DNA from: Pedobacter changchengzhani
GTDB lineage: Bacteria > Bacteroidota > Bacteroidia > Sphingobacteriales > Sphingobacteriaceae
Direction of reading: 5' to 3'
Assembly (NCBI RefSeq): GCF_004354365.1
Contig: NZ_SJCY01000009.1
Span: 62,001 to 126,000, forward strand
Length of the DNA stretch: 64,000 nucleotides
The notes below the pieces were generated by a model. It had not been told where the DNA came from, did no database searches, and worked only from the letters and a program-made list of their open reading frames with translations. Of this stretch, positions 24,714-33,711 are shown one piece after another (the first letter of the stretch is position 1; every line of letters begins with the position of its first letter). A program made the translations under genes and the position numbers.

Positions 24714-27272
24714 ATGAATGCTTCAGATACGCTCGAACAGATAACTTACACTCAGAATGAAGCCTATACCGCTGCATTAGCATATTTTAAAGGTGATGAT
24801 TTGGCCGCTCGCGTTTGGTTAAATAAGTACGCGCTTAAAGATTCTCATGGAAAAATTTACGAACAATCGCCTGATGACATGCATAGACGCATTGCCTCAG
24901 AAATTGCGCGTATCGAAAAAAAGTACAATAGCCAAATTTCAGAACAAGAAATTTTCGATCTTATAAAAGATTTTAAATATATCATCCCGCAAGGAAGCCC
25001 GATGACGGGTATTGGAAACCCATTTCAAATTGCTTCTTTATCAAATTGTTTCGTAATCGGTAATTCTAGCAAATCCGATTCCTATGGTGGAATCATGAAA
25101 ATTGATCAAGAGCAAGTGCAATTGATGAAAAGGAGAGGCGGAGTTGGACACGATTTATCAAACATTCGTCCAAAAGGCTCACCTGTTAAAAATTCTGCTT
25201 TAACTTCTACAGGAATTGTTCCTTTTATGGAACGTTTTTCTAACTCGACAAGGGAAGTTGCGCAAGATGGCAGACGTGGTGCTTTGATGCTGTCTATTTC
25301 GGTTCAACACCCCGATGCGGAAGATTTTATCGATGCCAAATTAGAGCAAGGAAAAGTTACCGGAGCAAATGTTTCTGTTCGCATTAGCGATGAATTTATG
25401 AAAGCCGTAGAAAGTGATTCGTCATTTTTACAGCAATATCCAATTAACGTAGAAAATCCTGTTTACACCAAAGAAATAAAAGCCAATTCCATTTGGAAAA
25501 AAATTGTGCACAATGCATGGAAATCTGCAGAACCAGGTATTTTGTTTTGGGATACCATTATAAAAGAATCTTTGCCAGATTGTTATGCCGATTTAGGGTA
25601 CGAAACGGTTTCTACAAATCCATGTGGCGAAATTCCATTGTGTCCGTATGATTCTTGTCGCTTATTGGCCATTAACTTATATTCTTATGTAGAAAATCCA
25701 TTCACCAAAGAAGCATCCTTTAATTGGGATTTATTTAAAAAACACGTTGCCTTGGCACAGCGTTTTATGGATGATATTATCGATTTGGAGCTGGAAAAAA
25801 TTGATGGAATTTTAGAAAAAATTGCGCAAGATCCAGAGGATGAGGAAGTGAAAAGGACAGAAAAAAATCTTTGGCTTAATATCCGCAGAATGGCCGATGA
25901 AGGTCGTAGAACAGGCGTAGGGATTACTGCCGAAGGCGATATGTTGGCTGCACTAAGTTTACGATATGGCAGTAAAGAAGGATCGAATTTTTCCATTGAA
26001 GTACACAAAAATTTAGCTTTAGAGGCATATCGTTCCTCGGTTCAATTGGCAAAAGAGCGTGGCGCTTTTAAAGTTTACAATGCCGAGCGCGAAGAAACCA
26101 ATCCATTTGTACTTCGTTTAAAAGCGCAAGACGAAGAACTGTATAATCAAATGCGAAAATTTGGCCGCAGAAATATTGCTTTGTTAACCATTGCACCTAC
26201 GGGAACAACCAGTTTAATGTCGCAAACGTCTTCTGGTATCGAGCCAGTTTTCCTTCCAGTTTATAAAAGAAGAAGAAAAGTTAACCCGAACGATAAAAAT
26301 GTTCGTGTAGATTTTGTAGATGAAGTTGGTGACTCGTGGGAAGAATACATCGTTTTTCATCATAAATTTAAAATTTGGATGGAAGTAAACGGATATAATA
26401 CCGACAAGAATTATGCTCAGGAAGAGTTGAATGATTTAATTGCGAAATCGCCTTACTACAAAGCCACTTCAAACGATGTAGACTATTTAGAGAAAGTGCG
26501 CATGCAAGGTGCCATTCAAAAATGGGTAGATCACTCTATTAGCGTAACCATTAATATGCCAAACGATGTTTCGGAAGATTTGGTTGGCGAATTATACATG
26601 GAAGCTTGGAAAGTGGGATGTAAAGGCGTTACTGTTTACCGCGATGGTTCTCGTTCTGGTGTTTTGATGGCAGTTGATGCGAAAAAGAATGATAACATTG
26701 AAGAAGAAAGTGCAACCGATGTTTATTTTCCAACAACCCGCCCTACTACTTTAGAAGCTGATGTAGTGCGTTTCCAAAATAATAAAGATAAATGGATTGC
26801 TTTTATCGGTTTGATTGATGGCAAGCCTTACGAAATCTTTACGGGTTTATCTGACGATGAGGATGGAATATTAATCCCGCGTTGGGTAAATAATGGATTT
26901 ATCATCAAAAACAAAGAAGCCGACGGAAGTTCGCGCTACGATTTTCAGTTTCAAAACCAACGTGGCTACAAAACAACCATCGAAGGGCTTTCGTACAAAT
27001 TTAACCCAGAATACTGGAATTATGCTAAGCTTATTTCGAGCACCATTAGGCATGGTATGCAAATTGAAAAAGTAGTTGATTTAATTGGAAGTTTGCAATT
27101 AGATGAATCAATCAACACTTGGAAAAATGGCGTTGCAAGAGCGTTAAAGCGTTATATTCCCGATGGTACAGAAACAACAAAGCAAAAATGCAGTAATTGC
27201 AACTCTACAAATCTGCACTACCAGGAAGGTTGTTTAACCTGTAACGATTGTGGTTCATCTAAGTGTGGGTAA
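24714..27272 (+). CDS. nrdJ: adenosylcobalamin-dependent ribonucleotide reductase (class II)
   Basis: 852 residues. Class II enzymes use coenzyme B12 to make the radical that reduces ribonucleotides to deoxyribonucleotides, needing no oxygen and no NrdB subunit. Visible: the N-terminal S-N-C-F-V with C112, the thiyl-radical motif N-P-C-G-E-I-P-L with C304 and E306, and the C-terminal glycyl-free but zinc-ribbon tail C-S-N-C...E-G-C-L-T-C-N-D-C-G-S-S-K-C-G (about 826-852) that likely shuttles electrons. The long C-terminal region (T-T-R-P-T-T-L-E onward) is typical of the TSCPD-type branch. Needs B12 supply; no riboswitch is seen upstream. Confidence 0.92.
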   Translation: MNASDTLEQITYTQNEAYTAALAYFKGDDLAARVWLNKYALKDSHGKIYEQSPDDMHRRIASEIARIEKKYNSQISEQEIFDLIKDFKYIIPQGSPMTGIGNPFQIASLSNCFVIGNSSKSDSYGGIMKIDQEQVQLMKRRGGVGHDLSNIRPKGSPVKNSALTSTGIVPFMERFSNSTREVAQDGRRGALMLSISVQHPDAEDFIDAKLEQGKVTGANVSVRISDEFMKAVESDSSFLQQYPINVENPVYTKEIKANSIWKKIVHNAWKSAEPGILFWDTIIKESLPDCYADLGYETVSTNPCGEIPLCPYDSCRLLAINLYSYVENPFTKEASFNWDLFKKHVALAQRFMDDIIDLELEKIDGILEKIAQDPEDEEVKRTEKNLWLNIRRMADEGRRTGVGITAEGDMLAALSLRYGSKEGSNFSIEVHKNLALEAYRSSVQLAKERGAFKVYNAEREETNPFVLRLKAQDEELYNQMRKFGRRNIALLTIAPTGTTSLMSQTSSGIEPVFLPVYKRRRKVNPNDKNVRVDFVDEVGDSWEEYIVFHHKFKIWMEVNGYNTDKNYAQEELNDLIAKSPYYKATSNDVDYLEKVRMQGAIQKWVDHSISVTINMPNDVSEDLVGELYMEAWKVGCKGVTVYRDGSRSGVLMAVDAKKNDNIEEESATDVYFPTTRPTTLEADVVRFQNNKDKWIAFIGLIDGKPYEIFTGLSDDEDGILIPRWVNNGFIIKNKEADGSSRYDFQFQNQRGYKTTIEGLSYKFNPEYWNYAKLISSTIRHGMQIEKVVDLIGSLQLDESINTWKNGVARALKRYIPDGTETTKQKCSNCNSTNLHYQEGCLTCNDCGSSKCG

Positions 27273-27280
27273 GGAAAATA

Positions 27281-27393
27281 ATGAGTGGGTTTTGAATGAA
27301 TGAAGGATTAGATGAAGGAGTGATTGGATGATTGAATAGGTTTACGCTGATTAGAAAATTTATTAATTCAAAATTCAGTTACTCAAAATTTTC
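27281..27393. repeat. GAGTGGGTTTTGA-type low-complexity array after nrdJ
   Basis: ATGAGTGGGTTTTGAATG and purine-rich TGA-containing units run to about 27340; TTCAAAATTCAGTTACTC facing TTTTGA lies at about 27366-27390. The left part closely matches the left arm at 41758-41783 inside the spc operon (ATGAGTGAGTTTTGAGTG), so it belongs to the same family. Confidence 0.55.
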
Positions 27394-27462
27394 CCTTTAT
27401 CCATATAATATATAGACTTTATTTTATTGAATAAAACCTTCGTTTAGCTAAAACAAGTCGCT

Positions 27463-27470
27463 TATATTTG
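27463..27470 (+). promoter_or_regulatory. -7 box (TATATTTG) just before the TauE gene
   Basis: A full TAnnTTTG match ends five bases before the ATG at 27476, implying a very short leader. A TTTA sequence at 27443-27446 could be a weak -33 element. Confidence 0.4.
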
Positions 27471-27475
27471 CCTGC

Positions 27476-28309
27476 ATGTCGGTATTATTATTTACCATAA
27501 TTGTATTAGTTGGCGCTTTTCTAGCTGGTTTATTAGGTTCGTTAACAGGCTTGGGCGGTGGCGTAATCATCATTCCATTATTAACATTGGGTTTAGGTGT
27601 AGATATTCATTACGCCATTGGTGCTTCAATCGTTTCTGTAATTGCAACATCTTCTGGTTCGGCGGCAGCCTATGTAAAAGAGGGTATTACAAATATTAGA
27701 ATTGGCATGTTTTTAGAAATTGCCACAACCATTGGCGCTGTTGGTGGTGCGGTGGTAGCTATTTACATCAATGCAAACTACATCGCAATTATTTTCGGTT
27801 GCATATTAATATTCTCGGCAATAATGACGCTGAAGAAAAAGATAGATCACTCTACTTTAGACAATACAGATAAAATAGCAAAATTCTTTAAATTAAATGG
27901 TTCTTATCCCGACAAAGGCATCGTTCACAACTATGCTGTAAAAAATGTTCCCGGAGGATTTTTTATGATGCTTTTTGCAGGTACACTTTCAGGTTTGTTG
28001 GGTATTGGCAGTGGCGCATTAAAAGTAATTGCGATGGATAACATTATGCGTTTGCCATTTAAAGTTTCCACTACCACCAGTAATTTTATGATGGGTGTAA
28101 CGGCTGCTGCTAGTGCAATAATTTATCTACACCGTGGACAAATAGATCCTGGTATTGCAATGCCAGTTTGTATTGGTGTAGTAATTGGTGCTACTGTTGG
28201 TGCAAAATTATTGTTGAAAACCAAAACCGATAAACTTAAAATTATTTTTGCAATTGTAGTTGCTTTTTTGGCCGTACAAATGATATATAAAGGAATAAGT
28301 GGATTATGA
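27476..28309 (+). CDS. TauE/SafE family sulfite/anion exporter
   Basis: 277 residues, about eight membrane segments in two homologous halves. The half-motifs are G-L-G-G-G-V-I-I-I-P (about 25-35) and G-I-G-S-G-A-L-K-V (about 175-185). The family moves sulfite, sulfoacetate, or other small anions out of the cell, and often the substrate is unclear. It overlaps the DUF1634 gene by 4 bases (ATGA), the usual pairing for this type. A second TauE-type protein is encoded in the sulfur locus at 60230-61027. Confidence 0.9.
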   Translation: MSVLLFTIIVLVGAFLAGLLGSLTGLGGGVIIIPLLTLGLGVDIHYAIGASIVSVIATSSGSAAAYVKEGITNIRIGMFLEIATTIGAVGGAVVAIYINANYIAIIFGCILIFSAIMTLKKKIDHSTLDNTDKIAKFFKLNGSYPDKGIVHNYAVKNVPGGFFMMLFAGTLSGLLGIGSGALKVIAMDNIMRLPFKVSTTTSNFMMGVTAAASAIIYLHRGQIDPGIAMPVCIGVVIGATVGAKLLLKTKTDKLKIIFAIVVAFLAVQMIYKGISGL

Positions 28310-28704
28310 TAGACGAGGCGAAAAAAATGACCATTAATGATAGAGATGTGCAAGTGATATTGGGCACACTTTTGCGTGCCGGTGTGGTTATCTCTATGGC
28401 TTTTGTATTATTCGGAGGCGTAATTTATTTAGTCCATAATAAAGGTGTAATTACCGATTATCGCGTTTTTAAACCAGAATTGGCAAAATTTTCATCCATT
28501 GGTGCAGTTATTAACGGACTTATAAGTTTTAAAGGCGATGCGATAGTTCAATTTGGCATACTGCTACTCATTTTTACACCTATTGCCAGGATCATATTTT
28601 CAATTTTTAGCTTTTTATTAGAACGCGATTACCTATATGTATTTATCTGTTTTATAGTTTTAGCAATAATTGCAGTAAGTTTAAGTGGCGGGCTTGCGCA
28701 TTAG
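28306..28704 (+). CDS. DUF1634 domain membrane protein
   Basis: 132 residues with three membrane segments (about 20-45, 80-100 and 108-128). The DUF1634 motif R-D-V-Q-V-I-L-G-T-L-L-R-A-G-V is at the start. DUF1634 proteins are found next to TauE-type transporters and are thought to be their partners; no activity is established. The start codon overlaps the TauE stop codon (ATGA), so the two are surely cotranscribed and translationally coupled. Confidence 0.9.
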   Translation: MIDEAKKMTINDRDVQVILGTLLRAGVVISMAFVLFGGVIYLVHNKGVITDYRVFKPELAKFSSIGAVINGLISFKGDAIVQFGILLLIFTPIARIIFSIFSFLLERDYLYVFICFIVLAIIAVSLSGGLAH

Positions 28705-28830
28705 GTTTAAAAAATTTCTCGGTTTTACATTTGTCATTCTCAGCTTGAATGTGAATCTCAATTGCTTTTAAAAGATTTCTCAGCTTTGTTTTACTTTTCA
28801 GCCCCTGGTTGCTGTTATCGTATTACCATT

Positions 28831-28911
28831 AACATTTTTAATTTATTTTAATGGTAATTTCTAATTCTAAATCTCTAAAATTGTGACTTAAATATCTTCA
28901 AAATATAACAA
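28831..28911 (+). repeat. upstream repeat copy 1 (before 28912 gene)
   Basis: Shares CATTTTTAATTTATTTTAAT and then CTAAAATTG-GACTTAAATATCTTCA, ending at ...AACAAAT, with the region before the gene at 30353 (30271-30345). It probably holds the promoter and leader of the gene. Confidence 0.7.
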
Positions 28912-30204
28912 ATGGCAAAATCAGGAAAGATTGTTCAACTTCATCAAAAACCCGAGAACTATATTAAATCTCGTGCTAGAGAATTACAAATTGGAAAATG
29001 TTACATTAATGCTGATTGGGAAGAAGCTGGCATTGCCAATGTAATCGTAAGTCGTGAACATACTAATGGAAATTTCACATTAGGGGTTTATTTAATAGAT
29101 TTTAAATGTTTGGGTATAAAGGATGCTTATTTTAAATTCAACCTATCCGCAGATGATTTTGATAAACTTGTTGATTTGATTGGTGGTGTGGAGATAGACT
29201 ACATTAAAGCGCATAATATGGTTTATGGCGCTGAAGCTTTTGCCAACGACTGTGGCTTTAAGCCGCATAAAGATTGGGCAATAGCACAATTTGTACTCGA
29301 AGAGGATGATGAAAAGATTCCAATTATTGAAATCGAATTTGGCGAAGATGGTAAGCCTGCTTATTATGTAGGCCCTAATGATACCCCTGCTAAAATAAAA
29401 CAAATATTGGCTACATTGGATAAAACCATGGGCAGAGAAAATTATTTGTTTTATTATGATGAAGACGATGATGTTTTTGATGATGAGTTGATATTTCCGG
29501 ATGATGATTTTGATAAAATTCTTGATGGAAAGAAATTGCCAAATTTAATGCAACTATACTTCATTCTATTAGAGGGCTATGATCGTCAGGTTAAGCCTAA
29601 AGTCGCTATTAACCTGGATGAAGATTTAGTTGGCGAAATTTTGGAAGAGATGGTTGTCGGTAATTTTTATACCATCAATAATGATTTGGAAGCTGAAATA
29701 TCAAAATGTGTTGATTTACATGAAGCTATTTTTGACGAAAAATGTGCTGATAGCATTGTTGAAATAAATAAGCTTTTAATTAAAAATCCCAACAATCCTT
29801 ATTTCTATATCGAACTATTTTTGCAGTATAAGCATGCACAATTTAATAGTAAGGCGAAGGAGATAGCCAAACAGGGCATGTTGCTTTTCCCTGACTTTTT
29901 ATACTTTAGGTTTTTGGTTGCCCATGCAGAAATGGTTGATGGTGATATTGAAAAAGGATTTAAGCTATTAAACAGTAATTATTATCTCAATCAGGCTTTT
30001 CCCCAGCGAACTACTTTTTCAGAGGGAGAACTTATGTTTTTTTACGCCTCAATATGTGAGTATTTCCTTGAAAAAGGGGATATTGATAGTGCAATTGCGT
30101 GCGGTAACATATTAATAGATGACGTTAATCAATATGCATGTAATGAACTTGCAATAATTGGTATTTGTAAGGCAATGAAGGATAAAATTGAAAAATTTAA
30201 ATAA
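28912..30204 (+). CDS. hypothetical TPR-like cytosolic protein
   Basis: 430 residues with no signal peptide. The N-terminal part (about 15-75) has C-Y-I-N-A-D-W-E-E-A-G-I-A, V-S-R-E-H and the motif Y-L-I-D-F-K-C-L-G-I-K-D-A-Y-F-K-F, which I recall from other bacterial proteins of unknown role. A long acidic segment with D-E-D-D-D-V-F-D-D-E-L follows (about 170-195), then helical repeats (about 270-425) that look like tetratricopeptides. The upstream 80 bases are repeated before the next gene, so the two could share control. Function not recognised. Confidence 0.7.
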   Translation: MAKSGKIVQLHQKPENYIKSRARELQIGKCYINADWEEAGIANVIVSREHTNGNFTLGVYLIDFKCLGIKDAYFKFNLSADDFDKLVDLIGGVEIDYIKAHNMVYGAEAFANDCGFKPHKDWAIAQFVLEEDDEKIPIIEIEFGEDGKPAYYVGPNDTPAKIKQILATLDKTMGRENYLFYYDEDDDVFDDELIFPDDDFDKILDGKKLPNLMQLYFILLEGYDRQVKPKVAINLDEDLVGEILEEMVVGNFYTINNDLEAEISKCVDLHEAIFDEKCADSIVEINKLLIKNPNNPYFYIELFLQYKHAQFNSKAKEIAKQGMLLFPDFLYFRFLVAHAEMVDGDIEKGFKLLNSNYYLNQAFPQRTTFSEGELMFFYASICEYFLEKGDIDSAIACGNILIDDVNQYACNELAIIGICKAMKDKIEKFK

Positions 30205-30270
30205 TATCAGTTTGAGATACTTGCTATTACAGAAACTATTTTTTCTATAATAGGTATTATAAAGTCACCG

Positions 30271-30345
30271 TCAGCATTTTTAATTTATTTTAATTTCTAG
30301 ATATCTAAAATTGCGACTTAAATATCTTCAGATTACAACAAATAC
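30271..30345 (+). repeat. upstream repeat copy 2 (before the gene at 30353)
   Basis: Second copy of the shared upstream sequence at 28831-28911: ATTTTTAATTTATTTTAAT, then ATCTAAAATTG and GACTTAAATATCTTCA, then ACAACAAAT. Two different genes therefore carry the same 75-80 bases at their 5' sides. Confidence 0.7.
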
Positions 30346-30352
30346 AACTTAT

Positions 30353-31402
30353 ATGTTAAAGCAAGGTCAAGTTATGCATAAACTAATTATCTTACTATTT
30401 TTAATGATATTTTCGTCTTCGTTCGTATCTGCCCAAGAGACTACATTAGATAACTTCAGCTATTGGTTAAAAGAAGTTAATGCCGAGTTTAATTTACCTA
30501 AAGGCTTTAAGGAAATGGACAACGATGGCCCTTTTCCATCGCTACCACGAGGAAAGTTGATTAGTGGCCAAGTTTACCGCATTGGCAATTCAAAAGGTAG
30601 TACAATCAGTATAGAGGTAAACTAAGTCCGTGAAGGTTATTATGATTATGAAACTCGAAAATCAATCGATTCGTTATCTAATACGGGTTATCTTAGGGAA
30701 CAAGCCTACATTAAAGATTATAGTCATATCGATACCGATGTTGTACCTAAAATTGCTTACCTGAAAACAAATGCCGACAGTATTATTATTTACACCATTA
30801 AATTGCAAAAAATCGACTATCCTGGCAAATATAGCTTTATTAAACGTGTGGTACTTCACAAAGATGATGTTGGCGAGGTAGCCCTTAATTTCTTGGGCAA
30901 AGACAGTGCTGATGAGCCGAAAATAGATAAATACATCCAATCGGTTTGGGGTATAATTAAATTCAAGGCAGATTCTTTGTACAAACCGACAGTAATGACA
31001 GATGCTTTAGTAGGCAAATTCTATAAAATGCGTCCTGTTCAAACAGCAGCTCAAGTACAAGCTGCAACCAAAAAAAATGAGAGGGAGTTATCTTTATCGT
31101 TGGTTAGTGCGCAAGAATATTTGCGCGATCATCAATTTAAAGAGGCATTGAGCAACTGTAACCAAGTTTTAAAATTATATCCAACTAATCAAACTGCCTT
31201 TTTAATTGGTATTGAAGCGCAGGTAGGATTAGGAAATTTGGATGAAGCATTATTAATGGGCAAAAAAGGCGTTATGGCGTTAGATCAACCTTATAATAAA
31301 GAATGTGGCTATGCAGATAGTTTAATTCAATTGGGTAGGCCAAAAGAAGCCATAGAAATATATATTAAAATTTTGAAAGAACATGGTGTTAAACGATCCT
31401 AA
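30353..31402 (+). pseudogene. secreted TPR-containing protein broken by an in-frame TAA
   Basis: One reading frame of 349 codons from 30353 (or the ATG at 30374 before the signal peptide L-I-I-L-L-F-L-M-I-F...S-A-Q) is cut by TAA at 30623-30625. Both sides stay in the same frame with no gap: ...S-I-E-V-N, stop, V-R-E-G-Y-Y-D-Y-E... The second part continues with a beta region, W-G-I-I-K-F-K-A-D-S, and a TPR-like C-terminus (about 265-345, L-K-L-Y-P-T-N-Q-T-A). No start codon with a good context lies near the stop. I call it a pseudogene, but sequencing error or readthrough is possible. The next gene is a paralogue with the same fault. Confidence 0.75.
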
Positions 31403-31623
31403 AGTACTTGCGGGCTATCATCTTTATTCGCCTTAGAATGTGTTAGTAGAGAAGTTTAGTTGGTATTGGTATTAGAAGTTTTAAAAAGTTTTTAGCCAAT
31501 TTCTCTCAATAAAAGACTGATTGAGTATTAAAATAGAGGCTTACACCTACACATATTTTATTGATGAAAGTTCAATAATTGTTTATATTAAAATTTGTTT
31601 TCGCTTGGAGTTAAATTATTATT

Positions 31624-32787
31624 ATGGCTGATAAAATAAATCAAAAATTTCTATTGCTAAAGATTGCTTTTTTAAAAATATTTAATTTTCAGAATGCTCA
31701 CTGGTTTATGCATATCAGAGATTCATATTATCATTTTAATAAAGCTAAAATAGCTAATTCGTTTAGACTATTTTTTTGTTTATTATTGATAAATCATGTA
31801 GCTTATGGACAGAACTCTCCTATTATTTATTCAGATATAAACATTTCGTTAAGTACACCCCACGGTTATAAATTATTTAACCACGACGAGTATATGTCGT
31901 ATCAAGAATCTGAATTTAGAAGAGGATTTGTGTTAGACGTGTTTAAAAATGAAAATTCAAGTAATTAGATAGGCATAACGGAAATAATGAATTCGCGGAT
32001 CGTCGGCAATTTGTCTCCAAATCAAACTGACTACTATAATAGTGATAATAAATGGTTATGGAATACAAGTTTTGTAGATTTAGATACGGCATCTGAAACT
32101 ATTCCTGTGCCCAAAAGATTTATTAAGAGTATGAACGCAGATACTGTAATAATAAGATTGGCAACCGATAGTTTAGCTAAAGCCCAAAGAAGAGATACTA
32201 TAAGATATAATGGGAAGTTATACTCTTGTCTATATGCAATTGCGGTAAAGAAAGATCTTGGCGCAATTTGGCTATCTTATAACTATGAGGCTGGTAAACT
32301 GAAAGAGGGTTTAAAAGAAGTTTATAGAACTTGGGGAATGGCAAAATTTAGACCTGATAGTGATATGAAAAGGGGAGATAAGGATAGCACTACAATTTTC
32401 TTTGGTAAATTTAGGCATCTTAATACGCCAGCAGTTTTAAGGAAAGATTCTCTTATGATTGCAAAAGTGCTTCAAATTGACCCCTACCGTTTTGAGGATA
32501 AGATACTTTCTGCCAATTTTCAACTCTATCAGAAAGGCTATGATCAATGTATAAAAATTGCTGATGCAGCCATCAAGACTTATTTAGATTTGAAAGCGCA
32601 ACCTGGTAATTTAATTAAGAATGAGGTAAACACTAATAGGCAAATTGGCAGTTTTTATTTCATGAAGGGTTCAGCTTTACAAGGTTTAAAAGATGATGAG
32701 CACGCTAAAATCGCTTTTGTAGCAGCAAAAAACCTAGGTTATCCTATTCCACCAGAAATTGAAAGTTTTATTGGACAAAAGGAATAA
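31624..32787 (+). pseudogene. paralogue of the previous gene, broken by an in-frame TAG
   Basis: A frame of 387 codons from 31624 (or the ATG at 31708 before the hydrophobic stretch ending A-Y-G-Q) is cut by TAG at 31966-31968 and goes on in the same frame to TAA at 32785. The sequence after the stop reads I-G-I-T-E-I-M-N-S-R; the ATG at 31987 could restart the second part. It is a paralogue of the gene before it: matched points include N-A-D-x-I-I-I/N-A-D-T-V-I-I, and W-G-x-x-K-F-x-x-D-S. Both end in a TPR-like helical region. Secreted, function unknown. Confidence 0.72.
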
Positions 32788-32981
32788 TTTCATCCTCTCA
32801 TCGGTTCTATCACCGTATGCTATTAAGTATTTAATGTTCCATTGAAACTATAATTCCTACATTGTAACCGCTAATTCAATATTTCATCTTAGTTTAAGTT
32901 GCGTTTTAACCCATAAAACAAATATTTTTTTCTAACTCCCCATCTATCAGCAAATTATTTGAAAAAATATTTACCTAACAC

Positions 32982-33012
32982 TTTGATAATTAATAATTCT
33001 TACCTATCTTTG
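32982..33012 (+). promoter_or_regulatory. rplC operon promoter
   Basis: TTTG at 32982-32985, 19 bases, then TATCTTTG at 33005-33012, a full consensus match. It gives the S10-type cluster its own start point, away from the str promoter that serves rpsJ. Confidence 0.75.
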
Positions 33013-33046
33013 CCCTCCCTTAAAAGGGATGAACAACCACCTTGAA

Positions 33047-33064
33047 CGAAGCCCTACTGCTTCG
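33047..33064 (+). promoter_or_regulatory. leader hairpin before rplC
   Basis: CGAAGC, loop CCTACT, GCTTCG: a six-pair hairpin in the rplC leader, 28 bases before the ATG at 33092. Ribosomal operons are often controlled by such leader structures; the binding protein is not known here. Confidence 0.35.
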
Positions 33065-33091
33065 ATGGGTGTTAAAAAAAGAAAAGATAAA

Positions 33092-33709
33092 ATGTCAGGA
33101 ATTATTGGAAAAAAAGTAGGAATGACCAGTATCTTCGATGCAGATGGAAAAAACATTCCATGTACTGTAATCGAGGCTGGGCCTTGTGTAGTTACACAAG
33201 TGAAGACCGAAGAAGTTGACGGGTACTCATCAATCCAATTGGGTTACGATGAGAAAAAAGAGAAAAACACAACTCAACCGTTAAAAGGCCATTTCGCGAA
33301 AGCAAACACAACTCCGAAACGCAAGCTGGTAGAATTTGATTCATTTACAACCGCACTTAATTTAGGTGATGTTATAACTGTTGATGCTTTTGCAGAAGGC
33401 GATTTTGTCGATGTTGTAGGTACCTCAAAAGGTAAAGGTTTTCAAGGTGTTGTAAAACGCCACGGATTTGCCGGTGTAGGTATGCAGACTCACGGTCAGC
33501 ATAACCGTTTACGTGCGCCAGGTTCATTGGGAGCATCATCTTTCCCTTCACGTGTATTCAAAGGAATGCGCATGGCTGGAAGAACAGGTGGAGACAGAGT
33601 AAAAATTCAAAACTTACAGGTTTTGAAAGTTTATGCTGAGCAAAACTTATTAGTAGTTAGTGGTTCCATTCCGGGAGCTAAAGGTTCTTACGTAATCTTA
33701 GATAAGTAA
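33092..33709 (+). CDS. rplC: 50S ribosomal protein L3
   Basis: 205 residues from the ATG at 33092, which gives the normal N-terminus [12 protein letters not shown]; an in-frame ATG at 33029 would add 21 residues across the leader hairpin and is rejected. L3 binds near the peptidyl-transferase centre and starts 50S assembly. Marks: F-A-K-A and the [11 protein letters not shown] loop with the G-S[10 protein letters not shown] stretch. Here it opens the cluster with its own promoter, unlike the usual rpsJ-rplC order. Confidence 0.98.
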   Translation: MSGIIGKKVGMTSIFDADGKNIPCTVIEAGPCVVTQVKTEEVDGYSSIQLGYDEKKEKNTTQPLKGHFAKANTTPKRKLVEFDSFTTALNLGDVITVDAFAEGDFVDVVGTSKGKGFQGVVKRHGFAGVGMQTHGQHNRLRAPGSLGASSFPSRVFKGMRMAGRTGGDRVKIQNLQVLKVYAEQNLLVVSGSIPGAKGSYVILDK

Positions 33710-33711
33710 TC

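Larger units (their letters stand above)
32788..33091. other. upstream region and leader of rplC
   Basis: 304 bases without a gene. The first 190 bases are AT-rich with nothing clear. The rplC promoter (32982-33012) and an 80-base leader follow. The leader has two small hairpins: CCCTT-AA-AAGGG at 33017-33028 and CGAAGC with GCTTCG at 33047-33064. Confidence 0.6.
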
